Below are positions 8,941-18,384 of a stretch of DNA of 64,000 bases, piece after piece (within the stretch, counting starts at the first letter, position 1; the number at the start of each line of letters is the position of its first letter). The notes under the pieces are model-generated. The model was not told the origin of the DNA, made no database searches, and was given only the letters and a program-made list of their open reading frames with translations. Made by a program: the position numbers and the translations under genes. This stretch comes from Rhizobium sp. ICMP 5592 (lineage in GTDB: Bacteria; Pseudomonadota; Alphaproteobacteria; Rhizobiales; Rhizobiaceae), in assembly GCF_009498525.1 (NCBI RefSeq), contig NZ_QSNT01000004.1, positions 314,932 through 378,931 on the forward strand, in the 5' to 3' direction.

Positions 8941-9855
8941 TCAAGTCGCCGTGCCACGGCGCAGTATGCCGGAGAAGGTTGCGAAAATAGCGAGCACGAC
9001 GGCCAGCAGTGTAAAGGACAGCGATGCACCCAACGGCCAGTTGAAGGCCTGCGTGAACTGGTCCTCGATCACCGTCCCCATGGTGACGCCGACGCGACCA
9101 CCCAGGATGCGCGGCTCCATGAACGAGCCGATGACAGGAATGAAGATCAGGACGGACCCGGAAATCAGGCCGGGAGCCGCAAGCGGCACCAAGATCTTGA
9201 ACAGAATGATCCACCAGCGCGCGCCGAGGCTCGATGCAGCCTCTATGATCGCGTCGTCAATAGCCACAAGGGCGATATAACAGGTCAGGATCATGTAGGG
9301 CAGATAGCCGTGAACGAGACCGACCACGATGGCATAGCGCGTGTAGAGAAAGCCGATCGATCCGGCGTCGGGCGCGATCATATGCAGCAGGTTATCCAGG
9401 AAACCGTTTTCCCTGAGCACCATCGTCCAGGAAAAGACGCGCACCAGGCCGTTGGTCCAGAAGGGCAAAAGGACCAGGATCAGCAGCATTTCGCGCGTCT
9501 TGCCGAAGGTCGAGCGGACCAGCGCAACGGCGGCGAGAAAGCCGAGTATGGCGCAAAACAGTGTTGTCCAGAAGCCAATCAACAGCGATGTGATACCAAT
9601 ACCGACCAGATAAGGCTGATCGATGAAGGCACGGTACTGTTTCAGCGTAAAGACGATAGGGGCCTTGCCCATCGGTGTCGCCGACATGAAGCTGAACACC
9701 AGCATGGTCAGCAGCGGTAGGAAAACAGCAAGCGTCAACCACCCATAGGTCGGAAGCAGCAGGGCGGTCGTTGAAATCCACGATGGAAGCGTCCGCCGGC
9801 TGCGCGGACCCGAAGGTCCGCGCTCTGACGCCGATGTCAGTTGATCATTCTGCAT
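8941..9855 (-). CDS. ABC transporter permease, PotB-like
   Basis: This 304-residue inner-membrane protein has about six hydrophobic spans and the EAA motif IEAASSLGARWWIILFKILVPLAAPGLISG. A long, charged N-terminal tail precedes the first helix at about residue 33, as in PotB/PotH. It overlaps the binding-protein gene by 11 bases and is followed after 10 bases by the second permease, so the operon is tightly packed. Confidence 0.9.
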   Translation of the reverse strand: MQNDQLTSASERGPSGPRSRRTLPSWISTTALLLPTYGWLTLAVFLPLLTMLVFSFMSATPMGKAPIVFTLKQYRAFIDQPYLVGIGITSLLIGFWTTLFCAILGFLAAVALVRSTFGKTREMLLILVLLPFWTNGLVRVFSWTMVLRENGFLDNLLHMIAPDAGSIGFLYTRYAIVVGLVHGYLPYMILTCYIALVAIDDAIIEAASSLGARWWIILFKILVPLAAPGLISGSVLIFIPVIGSFMEPRILGGRVGVTMGTVIEDQFTQAFNWPLGASLSFTLLAVVLAIFATFSGILRRGTAT

Positions 9856-10921
9856 AGAAAGCTTTCACTTCCTGCCATGTATTGTTGAAGGCTTCGCGGC
9901 GATCGTCCGGCAAAGCCGACATGATGCCCATTGTCTTCAAGTATTCAGGCTTGTGCACCTGGCGGCTGAGATCGTCGGCCGGCAGCGCTGCGAGAGCGGC
10001 CGAGTTCGACGAAGCCGGTGCGCCCACCTTCGTTGCCCATTCGACGTAGAATGTCGGGTCGATCATCCAGTTGGCGAACACAAGGGCGCCTTCTGCATTC
10101 GGAGCCGATGCCGGAATACCGAGGCCATCGACCCAACCGATGCCGCCCTCCTTGGGAACGACGAACTGAACCGGAAGCTTCGAATTGCGCTTGGAGCGCA
10201 CCGAACCGCCAGACCAGAACAGCGACAGATCGAATTCCTTGGCAGCGAACGACTTGTTCCACTGATCTTCCGTGGACCACAACAGCTTGACGTTCGGCTT
10301 GATCGACTTCAGCGCAGCCGTTACCGCGGCAAGATCCTTCGGATCATTGATGTCCTGGCCACTCATCAGGGCGCCGACGCCGATGTTGATGATGGGATCG
10401 TCGTCCATGGCAACGCGGCCCTTGTAGGCGGGATCAGCCAGAACGGCGTAGCTCTCTGGAACCGGCATGCCTTCGCGGATGGCGAGCGAGGTCATGCCCC
10501 AAACCCACGGCACTGCGAAGCCCTTGCCGTCCTTGCTGAAGTTCGGATTGGAACGCAGGGCTTCATCGACGGTTGCAGCGTTCGGAACCTTGCTGAAATC
10601 GATCGGCTGAAGCAGGTCCTCGGCAGCGGCCTGGGCACAACGTGCGGCGTTGAGAACAACGAGGTCGTAGGCGCCTGGATTGGTGCGCAGCTTGGTCAGC
10701 ATTTCCGATTCGGAGCTATAGTAGTCGTGAACGACTGCAATACCGGTTTTCTCGGTGAAAGCCTTGATGGACCACGCTTCGTCCGTGCCGTAGCCCTGCC
10801 AGTTCAGCACCGTGATGGAGCCAGCAGAAAATGCCTTGCGCGGCAGGCTGGAGAAGCCGACGCCGGCAACAAACGCCGCGGACATCAACTTCATCGTATT
10901 GCGTCTGGTGAGTTCAGTCAT
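9845..10921 (-). CDS. Polyamine-type ABC transporter substrate-binding protein (PotD/PotF-like)
   Basis: From ATG 10921 (GAGGGG seven bases upstream) the protein is 358 residues. It begins with a twin-arginine-style leader, TRRNTMKLMSAAFVAGVGF, and is then a type 2 periplasmic binding protein: ITVLNWQGYGTDEAW, YDLVVLNAARC, DDDPIINIGVGALMSGQDIND. The sequence resembles spermidine/putrescine receptors, but the ligand is not proven. It is the first gene of a binding protein-permease-permease-ATPase-isochorismatase operon. Confidence 0.88.
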   Translation of the reverse strand: MTELTRRNTMKLMSAAFVAGVGFSSLPRKAFSAGSITVLNWQGYGTDEAWSIKAFTEKTGIAVVHDYYSSESEMLTKLRTNPGAYDLVVLNAARCAQAAAEDLLQPIDFSKVPNAATVDEALRSNPNFSKDGKGFAVPWVWGMTSLAIREGMPVPESYAVLADPAYKGRVAMDDDPIINIGVGALMSGQDINDPKDLAAVTAALKSIKPNVKLLWSTEDQWNKSFAAKEFDLSLFWSGGSVRSKRNSKLPVQFVVPKEGGIGWVDGLGIPASAPNAEGALVFANWMIDPTFYVEWATKVGAPASSNSAALAALPADDLSRQVHKPEYLKTMGIMSALPDDRREAFNNTWQEVKAFYAE

Positions 10922-11033
10922 TGTAGTACCCCTCTTGAACATACACAGTTATGGATGATCGTGACCGCAGTCAGCGACCTCAACGGATCGGCCAGGCCGA
11001 AAACATATGACGTGTCGTAAGCACATCAAATTG

Positions 11034-11052
11034 TTTGTATGCAAACTATAAT
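11034..11052. promoter_or_regulatory. Near-palindromic operator upstream of the ABC operon
   Basis: TTTGTATGCAAACTATAAT, about 110 bases before the binding-protein start, contains the palindrome TTTGTA-TGCAAA. It matches the element at 11238-11256 at 16 of 19 positions. The form resembles GntR- or LacI-type operators; the regulator is not encoded beside it. The rest of 10922-11273 holds no gene. Confidence 0.45.
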
Positions 11053-11237
11053 CAGAGGTGGTCCAGGAGTTGAAATAAGCCTTTTCGGACAAGTGGAAGC
11101 CTGCCCCGCATAATGGCGTAGCGTCATCTAACAAAAAGTGGCATGTAACTTTAATAACCTCCAACCTACGTCATTTTGTCGTAGGCAAGCCTTCAGTTCA
11201 ACCCTCTGATTTTGGAATCAGTCTTGTAGTTTTTTTA

Positions 11238-11256
11238 TTTGTACACAAACTATTAT
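11238..11256. promoter_or_regulatory. Second copy of the near-palindromic operator
   Basis: TTTGTACACAAACTATTAT lies just downstream of the MGH1-like glycosidase stop and some 200 bases from the first copy. The two copies share orientation and the trailing CTATWAT, so they look like two sites for one regulator or a DNA-looping pair. Confidence 0.4.
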
Positions 11257-11273
11257 TGAGGAAGCGATACCTG

Positions 11274-13529
11274 TCAAGCGATACCTTGCATCGGAAGAGG
11301 GTCGCACGAGGAGAAAGAGACTTCGAGCTGGCGATCCCGGGCGCTCTCGGCAACCGTGATACGTATACCTTCCTGCGATGCAACGAAGCCGGCATTCTCC
11401 CCATCCAGACGGGCGGCAAAAATGCTCTGAACGCTGACGCCCGGCAGCTCGATATAGCCACTTCCGGAGGTTGGCGCGACAGTGCAGGCAAACCGCCCTT
11501 CCGAGATCGCAATGTGAGAGAGCGTGGTCCGCAGATCGGTGTTCAACGTCGCGCGCTCGTTTAGCGTCATGACAAGGTTTCCGGCTTCGACGGTCAGGTG
11601 CAACACTCCCGAGGGCGACAGCATCGGTCCGAGAGCGACATCTTGCCCGGTGTTGCGCACGGTCCAGCCCGTCCACGGATCAAACTCCACAATCTCGCCC
11701 GTCGCCATCAGCGGCAACATGGCGGCCCAGATATAGAACGGGTCGGTATCGCCCTGATCCATCGCCTCGCCGGTCGCCGCGTTATAATTTTCAGCGGCGA
11801 CGCGATCCTTTCGCCAGGACTGCATGAAGAGGTCGTAGCTCTGGCGGGCAAGTTTGCTCGCTTCCGCAATAAAGCCGTAACGGCGCAGGCCGAGCCAAAC
11901 CATGTAATTGACATTCGGCCAGATGCGTCCGCGCCAGTAGACGTTGTCGGCGAAGGCAGGATCGTCGCGTGTTGCATTCGGAAGCACGTAGTCGCCGCCG
12001 AAGGTGCTCGCATCGCTCAGATGCTCAAGCAGGCGAGCTGCCTGCGCTGATGTCGCCGCACCACAGAGCAGCGGATAGAAACTCGTCGGAGACAGGGACC
12101 GCACGAAACCACCGCGGCGCTGGCGGTTGGCGAAGATGCCACGGCTTTCGTCCCACAACGTTTCCGAGATGAGTGTACGGCTGCGCTCGGCCAGTGCTGC
12201 GAATTCGCGCGCATCGTCGTGCTTGCCGATCACGATGGCCATTTTCGACAGCATTTCGGCATCGAGAGCCGCCGCACAGTTGAGGCCCAGATCGAAGGTC
12301 GACAGTGTACGGGTGACGGGATCGTAAACCGCCTCGTCGTGGGTCGCGGAGTTGTCCATGCCGGTTTCGTTACGAGCGGCAAACGCAGTCCCCTTGTAAA
12401 GGCCCTCGCCGACATCCGACGTGCCACAGGAGAGCAGTCCAAAGCCGTCTGGATCGCGATTTTCCTGCCACCAACGCCGATTGCGCACCAGCGCATCATA
12501 GCTCGCCTGGATCATCGAACGTTCGCCGGTTCGCTGGTAGAGCTGCCAGACAACAAGCGCGCCGAACGGCAACTGGCTGCGATCGACCCATGCGTCATTG
12601 GAGGTGACGATGCAGGCAATATTGCCCTGCGGCGTCGCGCCCGCCATTGCTGTTGCCATGTTTTCGCGCGCCAGATCCGCATCGAATACGCCGGCAAGAA
12701 GGGCCGCGAAGATCTGGTCGTTGAACCAGACGGCAAATTTCCCGAGATTCCAGATCCGCGTCACCGCCGTGTATGGACGCGCGTTGGTTTCGTCCCAGAT
12801 GGTGTTCCAGGCCACGACGTCACGCATGGCGTCAAGTGCGCCCTCGAACAAGCCGGCCTGCGCATTAGAGATATCGGCGGGTGCTCCGGCGGCAAGGCAG
12901 GCCTGTGCCTTTGCAATCGCAAGCTCCGCACTGTCGGCGACACCTGCGGCATAGGCGCCCCTGCGCATCATTTCGAGGTTGAAGCGCAAGGCGATGACCG
13001 GCGCCTCGTTCTTGCGGGTGGCGGTGTAGAAGTAGCCGTTCTCCTCGAAATCCGCGCGCAAGGCGTCGATCGTGTCATGCCCGGTTACATGCACTGGCGC
13101 TTCAGCGGTCGCGACCACCACGAACCGGGTACCGATCTTCACGAGAGTAATGTTTTTTCCTGCATCGTGGATAGCGATCTCACCGCCATCGGAAGAGATC
13201 GCCAGTGTCAGCCAGAAGCGTAGCCCCCATTCGGCCGACACCTTGCCGTCCCAACTGCCGCGAACGGCAAATGGATCGGTCTTCGTCGTCGAAAAAGCCA
13301 CGGTCGTGCCGCTGTGATCTGTCTCCAGCTCGATCAACGAGCCGTCGATCGTGTGACGCCCCAGCCGAACGGTATCGCGGCGTGGCTCGATCGCGGATGT
13401 CGTCTTGCTGCGGGTGGAATACAGGATCGGCGTGATCCGAACGCCGAGCGGCAGGAAAACCATTTCCGCCGGTCTGTTGGACCAGCTGTTCCAGGCACGC
13501 ATCAGGGGAATCGTCGAATGTTGTGGCAT
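11274..13529 (-). CDS. MGH1/GH63-like (alpha/alpha)6-barrel glycoside hydrolase
   Basis: From ATG 13529 the protein is 751 residues. The C-terminal half follows the GH63/mannosylglycerate-hydrolase type barrel: RPYTAVTRIWNLGKFAVWFNDQIFAALLAG, later YWRGRIWPNVNYMVWLGLRRYGF and GEAMDQGDTDPFYIWAAMLPLM. The N-terminal 250 residues form a beta-rich domain. Such enzymes cut alpha-glucosyl or mannosylglycerate-type substrates. No signal peptide is seen, so a cytoplasmic role is likely. The neighbouring ABC operon shares its strand, so a sugar-derivative substrate for that operon cannot be excluded. The longer frame upstream lacks family similarity and was not used. Confidence 0.8.
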   Translation of the reverse strand: MPQHSTIPLMRAWNSWSNRPAEMVFLPLGVRITPILYSTRSKTTSAIEPRRDTVRLGRHTIDGSLIELETDHSGTTVAFSTTKTDPFAVRGSWDGKVSAEWGLRFWLTLAISSDGGEIAIHDAGKNITLVKIGTRFVVVATAEAPVHVTGHDTIDALRADFEENGYFYTATRKNEAPVIALRFNLEMMRRGAYAAGVADSAELAIAKAQACLAAGAPADISNAQAGLFEGALDAMRDVVAWNTIWDETNARPYTAVTRIWNLGKFAVWFNDQIFAALLAGVFDADLARENMATAMAGATPQGNIACIVTSNDAWVDRSQLPFGALVVWQLYQRTGERSMIQASYDALVRNRRWWQENRDPDGFGLLSCGTSDVGEGLYKGTAFAARNETGMDNSATHDEAVYDPVTRTLSTFDLGLNCAAALDAEMLSKMAIVIGKHDDAREFAALAERSRTLISETLWDESRGIFANRQRRGGFVRSLSPTSFYPLLCGAATSAQAARLLEHLSDASTFGGDYVLPNATRDDPAFADNVYWRGRIWPNVNYMVWLGLRRYGFIAEASKLARQSYDLFMQSWRKDRVAAENYNAATGEAMDQGDTDPFYIWAAMLPLMATGEIVEFDPWTGWTVRNTGQDVALGPMLSPSGVLHLTVEAGNLVMTLNERATLNTDLRTTLSHIAISEGRFACTVAPTSGSGYIELPGVSVQSIFAARLDGENAGFVASQEGIRITVAESARDRQLEVSFSSCDPLPMQGIA

Positions 13530-13865
13530 GGCTCTATGGTTTCCGGTCGGTTCAGCAACGGTATAAGCTTCGGTGCGGCAGTCAATCCGCTCTTGTCGAG
13601 ACTGTCGCCAAGAAAGAGAGTGTTCGTGTAATAGCGATTTGCAGCCGTGTTGGCGACGCACAGTTCCAGCGAATGGACGCCAGACATCAGCCGTTCCAAG
13701 GCAAACCGGTAGACCGCCAGCCACGGCGATCGTTTTGCGCGCCGTTTAATCCCGCCCGATCGACAGGCCAATCGTTAATCCGAAATCAACGTGACCGCAC
13801 TCCATGCCGTGCTCTTTGCCATTCTGTTGGTCAATTCTGGTATGTAATGGATCCTCACCACTTCA
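13530..13865. other. Intergenic stretch, no gene seen
   Basis: About 335 bases between the glycosidase start and the patatin stop. No conserved frame, hairpin with T tract or repeat stands out. It should contain the glycosidase promoter. Confidence 0.4.
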
Positions 13866-15047
13866 TCAGCGAAAAACCGGTTTGTCTTTCCAGAGGGTTC
13901 CGGCGACGAATTCGGCATAACCGAGATTGTAGACCGCCCGCATATAGTTGGTGTTGAACGGATCGAACATCGAATAAGGGACTTGGGCGTCGATCGACGC
14001 AAGGTGGAACCGTGCCCTGGTCAGTTTGGAATAGGTGTAGAGGGCCGTCAGCGCGCTCTGCGTCTGTGACTTGACGAAGATGGAATATGCCCGAACGATC
14101 ACCGGCAGCGTCTTATCCGGCGTGGTGGCAAATTCCGGCATAAGGGCGTTATTGACGATCACGTAGAAATTGACCGCCTGCCCCTTGGTGGGCAGGAGCC
14201 CCTGAGAACTCGTCAGGAGCGCCTGCGGAATCATGAGGACCTGTGATGAGGAGCCGCCATCCGAATGCATTTCCTCGAATTGACGCCCTCCCGACTCCGC
14301 CTTGATCATCACTGCCGGATAAACGCCCGGGATGCTCGCCGATGCCGTGAGAACATCCTGGAATAGCTTGAGAGCGTCCGGTCGACCGCTGTTGGCGATG
14401 GCGCCCATGTTCCACACAACGGCGCGCTGGGTGTCGAGATTGGTCGTCAGGATAAAGAGGCGGCGGCCTTTACGGTGTTCGGCAGCAACTTGCTGCAAAA
14501 TCGCGGGAGTGATGAAACGCTCGATCATCTGCCTCAATGGCCCGGCCCTCAGCAAGCTCGATCCAAACAATCCGACGAAACCCTTCGTTCGAACCAGTTC
14601 CTGGGCGACGCCACTGGTATAGAGACGCACGAGGGTGTCGTCATAGGCTGATCCGAGAAACGCATAGGGTGCGATCAACGCGCCCGTACTGACGCCGGTC
14701 ACGACATCGAATTGTGGCCGGGTCTTGGCCGTGCTCCACGCCGAAAGCACGCCAACACTGAAGGCACCGCCGGCCCCACCGCCGGAGATCATCAGGGCAT
14801 CGAGTCTACCTCGTCTGGTCGCAGGTGCCCAGTTCGAGGCATCGCGTGGCGCCTCATCGAGCCGGGCGTCGAGATAGGTCCGGATTTCGCCATAGCCCGC
14901 GATCGAAGCCTTGTCCGCCTCGCTGGCGTCCAAGGCCCTATCCAGCGTCTGCATGCATCCGGACAGGATGAGCAAGAAAGGGAGCAAGACAACGAGCGCT
15001 CGCGTCCAGCTCCTCTTAAAGAGCCAGATTGATCGGAGGCCGGACAT
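13866..15047 (-). CDS. Patatin-like phospholipase, lipoprotein
   Basis: From ATG 15047 (GGGAAGAG upstream) the protein is 393 residues and opens with a lipoprotein leader ending in the lipobox LILSGC. The patatin catalytic parts are intact: oxyanion-hole glycines in MISGGGAGGAFSVGV, the nucleophile serine in GVSTG, and the aspartate of the dyad in HSDGGSSS. It is predicted to be an envelope-anchored acyl hydrolase. It lies 181 bases downstream of the RND permease on the same strand and may be part of the same envelope-stress unit. Confidence 0.88.
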   Translation of the reverse strand: MSGLRSIWLFKRSWTRALVVLLPFLLILSGCMQTLDRALDASEADKASIAGYGEIRTYLDARLDEAPRDASNWAPATRRGRLDALMISGGGAGGAFSVGVLSAWSTAKTRPQFDVVTGVSTGALIAPYAFLGSAYDDTLVRLYTSGVAQELVRTKGFVGLFGSSLLRAGPLRQMIERFITPAILQQVAAEHRKGRRLFILTTNLDTQRAVVWNMGAIANSGRPDALKLFQDVLTASASIPGVYPAVMIKAESGGRQFEEMHSDGGSSSQVLMIPQALLTSSQGLLPTKGQAVNFYVIVNNALMPEFATTPDKTLPVIVRAYSIFVKSQTQSALTALYTYSKLTRARFHLASIDAQVPYSMFDPFNTNYMRAVYNLGYAEFVAGTLWKDKPVFR

Positions 15048-15228
15048 CAGGCTCTTCCCTTTTGAATGGCAGGACGCGCAGGCGGCGGGGCGGCGCCGCC
15101 TGCGAGGGTACACGTCCCGCAGTCTCGTTCCGGGGGGAGGAACTCGACCGAAGAAGTTGCCACGAACGCCACCAGGCATAGTCTCCGCGTGACACAGGGC
15201 CATCCGACCCGTCGCTCGCCGAAAGAGA

Positions 15229-18200
15229 TCATCTATGACCGTGCCCTTGCTTTGCATGACCAAGCTTGAAGGCGATGGCTTCGCGATCATTGGACGCATC
15301 ATGCGGTTCCTGGTCGGGGGCTTCGTGAGCAAAACCGATCCGGCGCAGGAGACGCTTGAGGACTATTTCCAGATCATCGACGAAGGTGAAGATGACCGGA
15401 ATGACGATGAGGCTGAGCAATGTCGACATCATCACGCCGCCAATCACCACGATGGCCATCGGCTGACGGAAGCTTGAATCGCCGCCGGTCAGGCTAAGAG
15501 CGACCGGAAGCATGCCGGACGCCATGGCGATGGTGGTCATGACGATCGGGCGGGCGCGCTTGTGACAGGCATCGATGAGCGCGTCGAACCTGGGCATGCC
15601 TTGCTGTCGCGACATGATCGCATATTCGATGAGGAGGATGGAGTTCTTTGTCACCACGCCCATAAGCATGAGCAGCCCGATGACCGCCGCCATCGAGAAG
15701 CTGGTTCCGGTCACCACAAGCGGAACCAGTGCACCGCCGAGCGAAAGCGGCAGGGCCATCAGCAGGGTGAGCGGCTGCAGGAAATCGTGGAAGAGCAGGA
15801 CAAGGACGGCATAGATACAGAACACGCCGATCGCCATTGCGAGACCAAAGCTCTGGAACAGCTCCGAGCTGCGCTGCAATTCCCCCTGCTCCACAAGAGT
15901 CACGCCCGGCGGTAAATGCCGGAGCGCCGACAGTGCCTGCGCCTCGCGGTTGACATCGCCCAGGATGCGGCCGTTCAGCTCGACGGAGACCGTGACATTG
16001 CGCATACGGTCGATGCGGTCGATCTCCGAAGGACTGCCGCCGATCCGGATATCGGCTATCGATCCGAGATCGATGCTGCCATTGGTGCCGGCCACCCGCA
16101 TGGTCTTGATGTCGTCGAGACTGGTGCGTGTCTCGGGCGAGAAGCGGACGACGATCGGAATCTGCCGTTGCGACAGGGTAAGCTTCGGCAGATCAGAGGA
16201 ATATTCCCCGTTTGTTGCCACTCGCACGGCGCTGGCGATCGCATTCGACGTTATGCCGAGCGCGGCCGCGCGCGCGAAATCGGGCGCGATCTGGATCTCA
16301 GGTGCCTGTCTGGCTGCCGTCGATGTGACCGCACCGATCCCCCGCAGCGTACGAAGCTGCTCTTCCAGTGCCGTGCTTGCGCTGTCGAGCGCACCGGCAT
16401 CGTCGCTGGCAAGGGTGATATCGAGCTTTGTCCCGTTGCCACCGCTGCCGACCTCTACGCGCAGTCCAGGAAGCACGGAGAGCGCCTGCCGGATCTCGTT
16501 TTCGATTTCCGACTGCTTGCGGTCGCGCTCGCCGATGGATGTCAGGACCACCACGATCGTGGCAGAACCGACATCGCTGGTGGAACTACTGTCGATGCCG
16601 CCGCCGGAGGATGCGGAACCGACCGAGGAGAAGACATGCGTGACGTCGCGGAGCTTGCCCACGATATCTGCGGCCTTACGGGTCATCGCGTCCGTTTGCT
16701 CGATGGTGGCGCCGGGTTGCATGGTCAACGTGACCTGGGTACGCGCATCGTCCGAGGCGGGCAGGAAGCCTGATTTCAGGAAGGGGATGGTGGCAAGCGA
16801 AAGCGCCACAACGACGGCGGTTGCGGCAATCGTCGTCTTCCTGTGGCTCAGGGCCGCCTTGGCGACCGTCATATAGGCGCGCATGATGCGGCCATCCTTC
16901 TCCTCGGACGGATGGGCTTTCATGAAATAGGCTGCCATCATCGGCGTCAGCAGACGCGCCACTACCAGCGAGGCGAGGACGGCGACGGCGGCTGTGACGC
17001 CGAACTGGCGGAACAGAAGCCCCGGTATGCCGCTCATGAAGGCCGTCGGCAGAAAGACGGCGACCAGCGTGAAGGTCGTCGCGATGACGGCAAGCCCGAT
17101 CTCATTGGCCGCTTCCATCGCGGCATCGATCGGCCGCTTGCCCATCTGCAAGTGGCGCGCAATGTTCTCGATCTCGACGATGGCGTCGTCGACGAGGATG
17201 CCGACCACCAGCGACAGTGCCAGCAAGGTGACGATGTTCAGGCTGAAACCAGCAAAATACATGGCGAGAAATGTCGGTATGACCGACAAGGGCAGTGCCA
17301 CTGCAGACAGGATCGTGGCGCGCCAGTCACGAAGAAAAAGCCAGACGACGATGATCGCCAGGATAGCGCCCTCATACAGCATATGCATCGAACCATGGTA
17401 GTTATCCATGATCGGTCCAATCGTGCTGTAGGCCTCGTCGATCTGAACGTTGGAGTGAGCGGCGGCGAACTTCTTCATTGCCGTATCGATACCGGCAGCG
17501 ACACCGCTATCCGAGAAGCCTTTCGAGCGCTTGATCTCGACCGCAACGACGGACTTGCCGTCGAGATAAGCCATTGACGTGCGACTTGCGAAACTGTCCT
17601 TGACCGATGCGACATCGTCGAGACGCACCTGTTGGCCATTCGTCAAGGGAATTCTAAGCCCCTTCAGAGCCTCAACCGACGGGAGGTTGCCGAGCGTGCG
17701 CAATGTCTGCCGCGTCCCCCCGACTTCTCCGAGGCCGCCGGACGTGTCCGCCTGCACGGCCTTGAGCTGCGAGGATACAGTGGCCGCGGTGACCCCGAGC
17801 GATGCCATGGTCGCGGGGTCGAGATCTACATGAACCTCGCGATCGACACCGCCTTTGCGGTTGACCTGACCGACACCCGGCACCGACAGCAATGCCTTGG
17901 TCAGATCGTTGTCGATGAACCAGGACAGCTCCGTCTCGTTGAGATTGGTCGAGCGTATCGCATAGGTGACCAGCGCCGAGCTTTGCACAGTGTCCTTGGT
18001 AACGCTCGGCGTCTCCATCTGCGCGGGCAAATCGGCCTTGACGCTGTCGACGGCGTTGCGCACTTCATTGAGAGCCGCCTCGCTGTTCTTCTCAAGCTTG
18101 AAGGAGACCTTGATCGAGACGGTGCCGTCGGTGATCGTCGTGGTGATATGGTCGAGATAGCTGAGCGAGGCGAGACTGTCCTCGATGGTGCGAGCGACCT

Positions 18201-18384
18201 CGGTTTCGAGTTGCGTCGGCGCAGCACCATCGAGCGTAGCGGAAATATTTATGGTTGGCAGATCCATATCGGGGAAATTCTGGATCGCCAGTTGTTTGAA
18301 AGCCCACAACCCGCCGAAGCCAAGCATCAAAAACAGCAGAATCGCCGGAACGGGGTTGCGGATCGAGAAAGCGGAGAAGTTCAT
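15229..18384 (-). CDS. RND family efflux permease (HAE1-type)
   Basis: At 1051 residues this is a full-length RND pump. It starts MNFSAFSIRNPVPAILLFLMLGFGG, has the two large periplasmic loops, and carries the proton-relay aspartates in VGILVDDAIVEIENIARH in helix 4. The second half repeats the fold, with MGVVTKNSILLIEYA in helix 10. Its ATG overlaps the stop of the adaptor gene (ATGA), showing coupled translation. It exports drugs, dyes or lipids from the periplasm through an outer-membrane channel that is not encoded here. Confidence 0.95.
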   Translation of the reverse strand: MNFSAFSIRNPVPAILLFLMLGFGGLWAFKQLAIQNFPDMDLPTINISATLDGAAPTQLETEVARTIEDSLASLSYLDHITTTITDGTVSIKVSFKLEKNSEAALNEVRNAVDSVKADLPAQMETPSVTKDTVQSSALVTYAIRSTNLNETELSWFIDNDLTKALLSVPGVGQVNRKGGVDREVHVDLDPATMASLGVTAATVSSQLKAVQADTSGGLGEVGGTRQTLRTLGNLPSVEALKGLRIPLTNGQQVRLDDVASVKDSFASRTSMAYLDGKSVVAVEIKRSKGFSDSGVAAGIDTAMKKFAAAHSNVQIDEAYSTIGPIMDNYHGSMHMLYEGAILAIIVVWLFLRDWRATILSAVALPLSVIPTFLAMYFAGFSLNIVTLLALSLVVGILVDDAIVEIENIARHLQMGKRPIDAAMEAANEIGLAVIATTFTLVAVFLPTAFMSGIPGLLFRQFGVTAAVAVLASLVVARLLTPMMAAYFMKAHPSEEKDGRIMRAYMTVAKAALSHRKTTIAATAVVVALSLATIPFLKSGFLPASDDARTQVTLTMQPGATIEQTDAMTRKAADIVGKLRDVTHVFSSVGSASSGGGIDSSSTSDVGSATIVVVLTSIGERDRKQSEIENEIRQALSVLPGLRVEVGSGGNGTKLDITLASDDAGALDSASTALEEQLRTLRGIGAVTSTAARQAPEIQIAPDFARAAALGITSNAIASAVRVATNGEYSSDLPKLTLSQRQIPIVVRFSPETRTSLDDIKTMRVAGTNGSIDLGSIADIRIGGSPSEIDRIDRMRNVTVSVELNGRILGDVNREAQALSALRHLPPGVTLVEQGELQRSSELFQSFGLAMAIGVFCIYAVLVLLFHDFLQPLTLLMALPLSLGGALVPLVVTGTSFSMAAVIGLLMLMGVVTKNSILLIEYAIMSRQQGMPRFDALIDACHKRARPIVMTTIAMASGMLPVALSLTGGDSSFRQPMAIVVIGGVMMSTLLSLIVIPVIFTFVDDLEIVLKRLLRRIGFAHEAPDQEPHDASNDREAIAFKLGHAKQGHGHR

